The notes beneath the pieces are model-generated. The model was not told the origin of the DNA. It saw only the letters and a list, made by a program, of their open reading frames with translations, and searched no databases. From Coriobacteriia bacterium (GTDB lineage Bacteria; Actinomycetota; Coriobacteriia; Anaerosomatales; JAAXUF01), in the NCBI GenBank assembly GCA_013336165.1, contig JAAXUF010000001.1, forward strand, positions 62,001 through 126,000: 64,000 nucleotides of DNA, written 5' to 3'. This document shows positions 1-6,512 of the stretch, piece after piece. Positions within the stretch are counted from its first letter, which is position 1. The number at the start of each line of letters is the position of its first letter. The position numbers and the translations under genes were made by a program.

Positions 1-740
1 CGGGCACGAGCGCCGCGCGAGAGCCAAGCGAGCTCCTTGCGCATGAGGTTCTTGCGCTTCTGCTCGGCGGTTTGGGCGGCCTCCTCCCGTTCGACGCGCT
101 GGAGCACATAGGCCGAGTATCCGCCCTCGAACTGCTCCACCAGCCCGTCGTGCACCTCCCACATACCTAAGCAGACTTCATCGAGAAACCACCGGTCGTG
201 GGTGACCACGAGAAGCGCGCCTGACTTTTTCGTCCAGCGCTGCTTGAGGTGCTCGGCGAGCCACGCGATAGCTCGAACGTCGAGGTGGTTGGTGGGCTCG
301 TCGAGCATGAGCACGTCGCAGTCTCCGACGAGCACGCGGGCGAGATCCACTCGGCGTCGCTGTCCGCCGGAAAGCTCGCCGATTGGGCCATTCCAGGGGA
401 TGTCTTCGATGAGGCCGTGGATGATGTTGCGGATCCGGGCGTCGGAGGCCCACGTGTGTTCCGGCACGTCGCCAACAACCGCGTGGGCGACGGTTTCTTC
501 GGGATTGAGAGCGTCGGCCTGCCGAAGCATGCCGAAGGTAGTCCCTCGGCGCCTCATGACGCGTCCGGTATCGGGCTCGAACGCACCCGCGAGCAGCGAG
601 AGGAGCGATGACTTACCGTCGCCGTTGCGGCCGACAATGCCGATCCGGTCACCGTCGTTGATTCCGAGTGTGACCGAGTCGAAGACCGTCTTGGCCGGAT
701 ATTCCAGATGGACGTTCTCACATCCGAGCAGAAACGCCAC
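1..740 (-). CDS. ABC-F family ATPase, Uup-like (N-terminal part, truncated by window edge)
   Basis: Cytoplasmic ABC-F ATPase of the ribosome-associated group. The visible part is the first nucleotide-binding domain: Walker A GRNGDGKSS, signature LSGGQRRRVDLARVL, Walker B VLMLDEPTNHLD and the H-loop histidine in VTHDRW. It is followed by the linker FEGGYSAYVLQRVERE and RKNLMRKELAWLSRGARAR, which resembles Uup more than other ABC-F types. No membrane segment is present. The GTG at 740 is chosen because GAGG lies 8 nt upstream and the protein begins directly at the first beta strand (ENVHLEYPAKTVF). The C-terminal half lies beyond position 1. ABC-F assignment is firm; the subfamily is inference. 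Confidence 0.9.
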   Translation of the reverse strand, partial: MAFLLGCENVHLEYPAKTVFDSVTLGINDGDRIGIVGRNGDGKSSLLSLLAGAFEPDTGRVMRRRGTTFGMLRQADALNPEETVAHAVVGDVPEHTWASDARIRNIIHGLIEDIPWNGPIGELSGGQRRRVDLARVLVGDCDVLMLDEPTNHLDVRAIAWLAEHLKQRWTKKSGALLVVTHDRWFLDEVCLGMWEVHDGLVEQFEGGYSAYVLQRVEREEAAQTAEQKRKNLMRKELAWLSRGARA

Positions 741-970
741 TGAACAGACCTCGATTCACGGACAGCAGGTGAGCACGAACGACACTATCGCACTGCCGGA
801 GACCAAAGGATACCCACATGGGCGAGTAGGGCAGTGTCACGTCCGAAAGTGCGTCGGAATGGCACACGGAGGTCGTCTCTTTTGCTAGAGTTGACAGAAC
901 AGGTCTGGGGGCCGCGCTGCATGAGATGGCGACACGGCGATGAAGCGTTTCGGCGAAGGGGGACGGCGTC

Positions 971-2281
971 ATGCATTTTGTGGGGGATACTGTGTGCGGA
1001 AAGAGTGGGGGCGCGAAGCGTGCGATGTTCGCGGTCGTCTTCGGAGCGATCTTGTTGGCCGCATTGCTGGTTCCGCAACTCGCGATGGCGGCTACGCCTC
1101 GGCTGGGTACGTCGCTTCCATCGATTTTTAGTCGCGGAACAATAGGATCGGTCGCTTCGCCGAGTCTGGGCACCATGTCTTCACTCAAGACGTTCTCGGC
1201 GGCGGGTGTTACTTCGAGTCACGAAGTCGCAGCGATGACGCTAGACTCGACATCAGGTTCCGGAGAAGTTCAGATTCCTTCGATGGGCAACTTTTTCTGG
1301 GTTGGCGACTATCTGTGTATTCAGGGGCTGGTCGGAAACGACCAGAGTTCCCCGGTGGGCATGGTCCGGCTGGCATTTACGGTGAAGTCCGCCGACACGA
1401 CCATAGCGACCGACACCGGTTGGGCGCTGATATACAATCTCGTGCCAGACAATATCGCGAGTTACACGGACTATATGACCCTACCCGTCCCTACGGGTAC
1501 GGCCGTCACCGTGTTTGTGAGCGCATTCGGAACCATTCCCACTGAGTATCCAACCGCCGTAGATCTCACACTCGTCGGGCGGACTGAGACGGTTATCAAT
1601 GGCCTTCGCGCATACTCGTGTTCGTTCCGTAACGATTCACGTGTGGCGGTGGAATCACCCGTAGCGGGAGGCTGGGAACTCAACTCGGCCGACGACCTCA
1701 TTGACACGCTGTTCGACTACGACGACGGTCTCGTGATCAACCCAGGCGAAACTTGGACTTCAGTGGTTCAGAGTACTTTCAACGATGTGCCGACGACTGT
1801 GGATACCTACGCGCAGGCGCTCCCGATCCCAGTGACAGACCTGCCCATCTATCGCTTCTTCAACAGGAACAACGGTAGCCACTTCTACACGGCGTCTGCC
1901 GGGGAGCGGGATACCGTCATTGCTCAATACAGCGCGACCTTCAGCTATGAAGGTCGCGCCTATGGCGTAAATACTACCAATCCATACAACAACGCTCCTC
2001 TCTACCGGTTCTACAACAAGAAGAACGGCAGCCACTTCTACACGGCATCTCTCCAAGAGCGAAACACGGTAATCGCTTTGTGGGGCGCAACCTACAACTA
2101 CGAGGGCCCGGCCTACAACGTGTGCACGTACTCCGCGGGGACAACGCCGGTGTATCGCTTCTACAACAGGAATAATGGCAGCCACTTCTACACGGTATCC
2201 GTGGACGAGCGCAATACAGTCATGGCCGCGTACTCGGCGACTTACAGTTATGAAGGCGTAGCATTCTTTGTGGCGCTCTAG
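971..2281 (+). CDS. Secreted protein with three C-terminal DUF5648 repeats
   Basis: A 436-aa exported protein of unknown function. Residues 16-42 form a signal peptide (KR, then a long hydrophobic stretch, then an AMA-A cleavage site). Residues ~100-280 form a beta-rich domain resembling FxLYD-like secreted domains. The C-terminus is three copies of a ~42-residue module (residues 292-333, 343-384, 393-434) with the core YRF(F/Y)N..NGSHFYT.S..ER.TV and YEG.A, the pattern of the DUF5648 repeat family, often found at the end of surface proteins. The ATG at 971 is preceded by AAGGGGG at good spacing. No sorting signal follows, so it may be freely secreted or wall-associated. Its downstream neighbour is an RHS remnant. 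Confidence 0.8.
   Translation: MHFVGDTVCGKSGGAKRAMFAVVFGAILLAALLVPQLAMAATPRLGTSLPSIFSRGTIGSVASPSLGTMSSLKTFSAAGVTSSHEVAAMTLDSTSGSGEVQIPSMGNFFWVGDYLCIQGLVGNDQSSPVGMVRLAFTVKSADTTIATDTGWALIYNLVPDNIASYTDYMTLPVPTGTAVTVFVSAFGTIPTEYPTAVDLTLVGRTETVINGLRAYSCSFRNDSRVAVESPVAGGWELNSADDLIDTLFDYDDGLVINPGETWTSVVQSTFNDVPTTVDTYAQALPIPVTDLPIYRFFNRNNGSHFYTASAGERDTVIAQYSATFSYEGRAYGVNTTNPYNNAPLYRFYNKKNGSHFYTASLQERNTVIALWGATYNYEGPAYNVCTYSAGTTPVYRFYNRNNGSHFYTVSVDERNTVMAAYSATYSYEGVAFFVAL
1844..2278 (+). repeat. Three tandem DUF5648 coding repeats
   Basis: Three in-frame units start at 1844, 1997 and 2147, giving periods of 153 and 150 nt. The segment encoding NGSHFYT is nearly identical at DNA level in all three, which suggests internal duplication kept similar by selection or conversion. 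Confidence 0.85.
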
Positions 2282-2333
2282 GATTTCCGAGTTGCATCGG
2301 CTATGACGATGCGCTTCTAGTCTGAGCTTTCTT

Positions 2334-2360
2334 GAAGGCCCCGGACAATCCGGGGCCTTC
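2334..2360 (+). terminator. Strong GC hairpin after the DUF5648 gene
   Basis: A perfect 12-bp stem (arms 2334-2345 and 2349-2360) with a 3-nt CAA loop lies 53 nt past the stop codon. No U-tract follows, so termination is plausible but not certain. RHS-homologous coding sequence begins within a few bases of its right arm, which makes it a likely recombination boundary. Confidence 0.55.
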
Positions 2361-2425
2361 GCGCGTTTACCGACGACATCTCGGGCCAGATCGTCACCGC
2401 ACTCATCTCGTCCTCGGGTGCCACC

Positions 2426-3775
2426 GTGGCGAAGTGGACCTACGACGCCTGGGGAAACCCCACCGAGTACAACGCAAGCGGTACGCAAGTGGCAGTAGGC
2501 ACGGCGGGCAACCCCTTCCTCTATGCCTCCTACTACTTTGACACCGAGACCTCGCACTACTATCTCCAGGCACGCTACTACGATTCGGCCACCGGCCGCT
2601 TCCTCTCCATGGACCCGGACCCGGGCAAAGCGACCGACCGGCTCTCACTTAACCCCTACATCTACTGCTCAAACGACGCGGTCAACAGCATCGATCCCAA
2701 CGGGCACGGTTTCTGGAGCTGGGCGAAAAAGGCGGTAAACACCGTCGTCAACGCCGTCAGGACGGTCGTGAACCGCGTCGTGCGCGCCATCACCAACGTC
2801 GTGACACGCGTCAAGGAGGAAGTGCGGGAGGCCGTCGGTGACGTCGGGGAGGCCATCGGCGAGGCCTGGAGCGCGGCACAGGAAGCGGGAGCTGAGATGG
2901 CACGGGCGGCAGAGGCCGCCGCGATCGCCGAACGCGAGGCGGCAGAAGCTGCTGCTGCCGCACGCGCCGAGAGGGCTGAGGCCTTCAAGGCCGAGGTCAA
3001 GAAGGCAGGCCAAGCACTGAAGCGCGGTGCCGAGTGGCTCGGCAGCGAGGAAGGCCTTGCCACCGTCAAGAAAGGTCTGCTGACGGCAGGCACGGTGGTG
3101 GGGGTTGCGGCCCTGATCGTCGGATGCGTGGCATCCGGAGGGTTGCTTGCGGCCGGGCTGGTTGTGGCAGGTGCGGGGCTTGGCGTCGCGGCTGGCGCCG
3201 TAAGTGCGGTCCAATACGGGAAGGGCTACATCAGCGGCGGTGAGTTTGCCTTGGACATAGCAGGCGCGGTGATGTCGGTCGGGGGCCTCGGCGCCGCGGC
3301 GAAGACTCTCGGGGCGGTAAGAGCGGCAGGGGGGCTCGGAGAGGCACTGCTTGGCGAGGGCAGGGCGGTAGCGTCAGGGCTCGGGGGACTTGCGAAGAGC
3401 GGTGCGAGCCGGATACGGTCGCTTGTCACAAATCTTAGGCGGGGGTCGGGTGAGACTGCTGCAACCGGGCAAGGTTTTGAGAGTTTCGACGATGTAAAGA
3501 AGGCGGTGGGCTCGCCAGGACAGGACAGAGAGTGGCATCATATTGTGGAACAGTCACAAATCAAGAAGTCAGGCTTCAATCCGTCACAGATTCACAACAC
3601 GGACAATCTTCTATCTCTCGATAAAGGTACCCATCATAAGATAAGCGGCTATTATAGCAGCAAGGATAGAAACCTCTCATCTACAATGATAGTTAGGGAC
3701 TGGCTAGCCGGTCAGAGTTTCCAAGACCAATACGAGTTTGGAATCGATGTCCTTAAGAGGTTCGGTGCTATTTGA
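2426..3775 (+). CDS. 5'-truncated RHS protein with C-terminal HNH-type nuclease toxin
   Basis: C-terminal tip of a polymorphic RHS toxin. In-frame RHS similarity starts upstream of the first usable start, at about 2366 (FTDDISGQIVTALISSSG), and continues through the RHS-associated core (YYLQARYYD, GRFLSMDP, LNPYIYCSNDAVNSIDPNGH, about residues 40-95). The thousands of bases of RHS barrel repeats normally upstream are missing. Residues ~100-210 are Ala/Glu-rich and helical, and 214-265 hydrophobic and Gly/Ala-rich, like pretoxin linkers. The last ~85 residues carry W370-H371-H372, N391/N394 and H403-H404, the layout of HNH/endonuclease VII-fold toxins. The GTG at 2426 has no clear ribosome site, so the gene may be silent. 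Toxin activity is inference. Confidence 0.75.
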   Translation: MAKWTYDAWGNPTEYNASGTQVAVGTAGNPFLYASYYFDTETSHYYLQARYYDSATGRFLSMDPDPGKATDRLSLNPYIYCSNDAVNSIDPNGHGFWSWAKKAVNTVVNAVRTVVNRVVRAITNVVTRVKEEVREAVGDVGEAIGEAWSAAQEAGAEMARAAEAAAIAEREAAEAAAAARAERAEAFKAEVKKAGQALKRGAEWLGSEEGLATVKKGLLTAGTVVGVAALIVGCVASGGLLAAGLVVAGAGLGVAAGAVSAVQYGKGYISGGEFALDIAGAVMSVGGLGAAAKTLGAVRAAGGLGEALLGEGRAVASGLGGLAKSGASRIRSLVTNLRRGSGETAATGQGFESFDDVKKAVGSPGQDREWHHIVEQSQIKKSGFNPSQIHNTDNLLSLDKGTHHKISGYYSSKDRNLSSTMIVRDWLAGQSFQDQYEFGIDVLKRFGAI

Positions 3776-4137
3776 TGAATACGCCAGATAGTCATGATCT
3801 TATCAAGAAATACGTTGAATACGCTACTATAGAAGGAGAAACCAAGCTCAGCGGAGACTATAAAAAGGGCAACAGAATGGTTGTGAAACTAAATAACATA
3901 TTTGACATTATCAAAGGAGATAGGCAGTTATCAATATATGTACTATCGTCTGTTATGGAGTCGCATTCAGTCAGAGCTCGTGGATTGGCTGCAGTTGATG
4001 CGCTAAGACTTGGTATTTGTATTCCTGAGTCTGTAAAGGCGTTGGAAGAAATCTCGTTACGAGAAGACATATGGGGATTTGGAAGCAAAATGGCCTTGAG
4101 AATCTGGAGAGGAGAGTTTCCCGGAAAGACTCTCTGA
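3775..4137 (+). CDS. Probable immunity protein for the RHS toxin (DUF2019-like)
   Basis: A 120-aa cytoplasmic all-helical protein whose ATG overlaps the toxin stop by one base (TGATG), the usual toxin-immunity layout. The pattern of hydrophobic helices, VMESHSVRARGLAAVDALRLG followed by KALEEIS and a final LRIW, resembles the HEAT-like DUF2019 family, known as immunity or immunity-like proteins beside polymorphic toxins. Family assignment is by eye and moderately sure; the immunity role is inferred from position. Base composition is markedly more AT-rich than the neighbours, as in the 3' end of the toxin gene, which points to joint horizontal acquisition. It may keep its own promoter if the truncated RHS gene is silent. 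Confidence 0.65.
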   Translation: MNTPDSHDLIKKYVEYATIEGETKLSGDYKKGNRMVVKLNNIFDIIKGDRQLSIYVLSSVMESHSVRARGLAAVDALRLGICIPESVKALEEISLREDIWGFGSKMALRIWRGEFPGKTL

Positions 4138-4263
4138 ATACTAGAGGGAAGGTCATCGCCTTGTGTCTTCTTGGATGAAGAGAGCGAACCCATCCTGCTC
4201 TTCGCCTACGCTCACTGGACCGAGTTTGTTGGTCTTGCATATCAGACCGAACAGAGCAACTAG
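4138..4263 (+). pseudogene. Short in-frame coding remnant after the immunity gene
   Basis: The immunity gene's stop is followed in the same frame by 41 open codons ending at TAG 4261-4263. From 4165 the translation looks protein-like (VFLDEESEPILLFAYAHW, then TEFVGLAYQTEQSN). No ATG or GTG in this frame has a ribosome site; a TTG at 4171 is the only candidate. It could be the 3' end of a lost gene, for example an earlier immunity cassette, or chance. Confidence 0.25.
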
Positions 4264-4299
4264 CCTAATGATTGTTTCATCTACGTACGGAGAACACAG

Positions 4300-4569
4300 A
4301 TGATCCCTGAACCCTATCGCGTATTCGCATTCCTCGTCGGGCTGGCCTTCTGGCTTGTCATGGTCGTCGCCGTAACCGTCGCCTACGGCCTCCTCGGCCG
4401 ACCCGAATGGCTACGTGTCGTCATGACCCTTCTGCCGCTTCTGGTCGTGCTTATCGCTTGGGTGACGCTTGCGCTCTCCTGGGCTTCGATGCTCTCCATC
4501 TCGGCGATCGCCGTGGGATTGGTCTTTGTCGTGCACCTCTTCCTCACCAAGTACCTAGGACTCAAGTAA
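4300..4569 (+). CDS. Small integral membrane protein, unknown function
   Basis: An 89-aa protein that is almost entirely hydrophobic, with three predicted transmembrane helices at about residues 8-30, 37-57 and 60-83 and short charged ends. The ATG at 4300 has GGAG 7 nt upstream. I do not recognise a family. It stands alone between the RHS island and corA, with gaps on both sides, and its composition is like the host chromosome rather than the AT-rich island. Confidence 0.6.
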   Translation: MIPEPYRVFAFLVGLAFWLVMVVAVTVAYGLLGRPEWLRVVMTLLPLLVVLIAWVTLALSWASMLSISAIAVGLVFVVHLFLTKYLGLK

Positions 4570-4872
4570 GCAGCTCGAGATCGGGCAGTTTCGAGTTCCG
4601 CCCCAAGATTCATGAGATGTCAGCGGCGAAGCCTTCGGCAGCTTTCTGCTGTTGCCTAGGTCCGCGGCGAGCCGGATCGTTCACGCCCAAAGCCATAATT
4701 GAGGTGTAAGAACGTACAAACATAGTGTACAGATGTACAACAATGGTCCCGACACCATTCGGATGCGGGCTGGCTTGAGCTGAGTCTTGTCGTGTTGGCT
4801 TGTGTCAGACACTCCTCCGACCCTTCACGCTACACTGTGCAACAGATGCGAGACAATGCGGGGGGAGTGTTC
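4570..4872. other. Intergenic region upstream of corA (303 nt)
   Basis: No gene is supported here. It contains the GTAC-rich element described separately and the leader of corA. I see no riboswitch-like fold I can name. Confidence 0.5.
4699..4738 (+). promoter_or_regulatory. Possible promoter overlapped by GTAC repeats upstream of corA
   Basis: TTGAGG (4699-4704) and CATAGT (4721-4726), 16 nt apart, are a weak sigma-70-type match. Three GTAC cores (4714, 4727, 4735) overlap it, the last two within the near-palindrome TGTACAGATGTACA, which could be a repressor site. Both calls are inference. Confidence 0.3.
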
Positions 4873-5829
4873 ATGTCTGAGATTCTGGTTCGCTGGCTCG
4901 ACGAGGGCGGCGCTGTTCGCTCGGCAGGCGCGGAAGTCCTGCCGCTCAGTGAGGCGTCGTCTTGGGTGTGGGTTGACGTCACGGACCCCGACGTAGCGGT
5001 GCTCGATCATCTTGCCGACGTCTTCGGGCTTCATCCGCTTGTTGTCGAGGACATGCTGCACGCCCAACACAGGGCTAAGTTCGATGTCTACCCGAATGGC
5101 GCCTTCCTCGCGTGGCTTACGCCGGATCACCGCAGGGGCGAGGGTGTTGCCACCCGCGAGCTCGACGTCTTCGTTGGCAACACGTGTCTGCTGACGCTCC
5201 ACCATGGTGTAGATGAAGCCATCGAAAAGGTCGCCAAGGATGCGGAGCGCGTATTGCAGGCCGGTCCGGATTGGCTGATGCACGCCATCGTGGACCTGCT
5301 GGTGGATTCTACGCTCCCGCTCGTCGATGCAATGGGCGAGGAGCTCTCGGCGATCGAGGACACAATGCTCGACAATCCTCGGCAGGACGACTTGAAACGC
5401 CTTCACAAGGTGCGCCGTCAGCTGGTTCGGATGCACCGCATCGTCGCTCCCGAGCGTGACATCATCCGCGGCATCGGGCGCGAACGCGGGGCGAACAGCG
5501 GCGAGATCTACCGGTACTTCCAGGATGTGGGAGATCATCTGGGGATGGTGCTTGACTCGATTGAGACCTACCAAGATGTGGGAGCATCCGTGATGGACGT
5601 GTATCTCTCGGCTCAGAACAACCGCATGAACCTGATCATGAAGCAGCTGACGGTGGTAGCGACGATCTTTATGCCGCTGACGTTGCTCTCGGGTATCTAT
5701 GGAATGAACATCACCGTGAAGATGTGGCCGCCATCCGACGCATGGTGGTCGTTTCCGGCGGTCGTGGGCTTCATGTGGGTTGTGGCAATCGCAATGGGCA
5801 TCTATTTTCGGAGGAAGAAGTGGTGGTAG
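4873..5829 (+). CDS. corA: CorA-type magnesium/divalent cation transporter
   Basis: A 318-aa membrane channel for Mg2+ (or Co2+/Ni2+) uptake, acting as a pentamer. The N-terminal two thirds form the cytoplasmic alpha/beta sensor domain and long stalk helix. The C-terminus has two transmembrane helices joined by the loop with the selectivity signature G277-M278-N279 (YGMNI), and ends in a basic tail RRKKWW, as usual for CorA. The open frame extends upstream, but ATG 4873 follows GGGGGAG at about 6 nt and gives the normal N-terminus MSEILVRW. The next gene starts inside its last codons, so the two are translationally coupled. Confidence 0.93.
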   Translation: MSEILVRWLDEGGAVRSAGAEVLPLSEASSWVWVDVTDPDVAVLDHLADVFGLHPLVVEDMLHAQHRAKFDVYPNGAFLAWLTPDHRRGEGVATRELDVFVGNTCLLTLHHGVDEAIEKVAKDAERVLQAGPDWLMHAIVDLLVDSTLPLVDAMGEELSAIEDTMLDNPRQDDLKRLHKVRRQLVRMHRIVAPERDIIRGIGRERGANSGEIYRYFQDVGDHLGMVLDSIETYQDVGASVMDVYLSAQNNRMNLIMKQLTVVATIFMPLTLLSGIYGMNITVKMWPPSDAWWSFPAVVGFMWVVAIAMGIYFRRKKWW

Positions 5830-6464
5830 GCGAGCCTTCGTCAGCAGAGGACAAGAGCCACGAGATCTACACGGTGGCCAACAGCGTGACGCTGCTCAGG
5901 CTGATGCTGGTGCCGTTCTTCTTCGCGGTGCTCATCAATGGCAGGCATGATGACCTTGCGTTTGCCCTGTTTGTCATTGCGGCCTCTACCGACTGGCTTG
6001 ATGGGCAGATTGCCCGGCGGACGGGCACAGTGACCGCTCTGGGCAAGGCGATCGATCCGCTTGTTGACAGGCTCCTTCTTGCGGCGGGCGTTGTGGGGCT
6101 CAACGTTGTGGGCCGGTTGCCGCTCTGGGCCGTCGTCGTGCTGCTAGCGCGCGATTTCTACCTGATGTACGGGGCGTGGCGTCTCGAACAGGTTCACGTT
6201 CGTCTGCCGGTGACGTATGCGGGGAAAGCAACTACTGCAGTACTTCTCACCGGCTTCGCGGCGCTGCTTCTCAATTGGCCGCGCATTCCGGGGCTCGATA
6301 TCGTGACCACGCGCCTGCTGCCGGGTTTTGGCACGCATTCTGTGGCTGTGGGTATTTGGCTCGTCTACGCGGGCATTGTTCTGTCGATCGGGACCGCGCT
6401 GCAGTATACGGTGCAGTTCAGGCGAATCATGCGCGCGGCGGAAGGTTCTGCATCGGCGAAATGA
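5823..6464 (+). CDS. CDP-alcohol phosphatidyltransferase family protein
   Basis: A 213-aa integral membrane enzyme that moves a phosphatidyl group from CDP-diacylglycerol to an alcohol. The full CDP-alcohol phosphotransferase signature DG(x)2AR(x)8G(x)3D(x)3D is present (DGQIAR, then G, D and D in IDPLVD), and about five hydrophobic segments follow. Several GTG codons are possible starts; 5823 lies 7 nt after GGAGGA (5810-5815) and overlaps the end of corA. A second homologue at 54526-55239 sits in the classical pgsA position, so this copy may make another lipid (cardiolipin, phosphatidylinositol phosphate or a second phosphatidylglycerophosphate synthase). Acceptor is unknown. Confidence 0.85.
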   Translation: MVGEPSSAEDKSHEIYTVANSVTLLRLMLVPFFFAVLINGRHDDLAFALFVIAASTDWLDGQIARRTGTVTALGKAIDPLVDRLLLAAGVVGLNVVGRLPLWAVVVLLARDFYLMYGAWRLEQVHVRLPVTYAGKATTAVLLTGFAALLLNWPRIPGLDIVTTRLLPGFGTHSVAVGIWLVYAGIVLSIGTALQYTVQFRRIMRAAEGSASAK

Positions 6465-6512
6465 GACTGTGCCGGCTTGCGGTCGGCGACACACGAGGAG
6501 GCGACAGGCGCA

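Noticed and set aside
1760-2557. A 265-codon minus-strand open frame across the DUF5648 gene end and RHS start
   Set aside because: It crosses the end of a well-supported secreted gene, the hairpin and the RHS junction, and has no recognisable domain.
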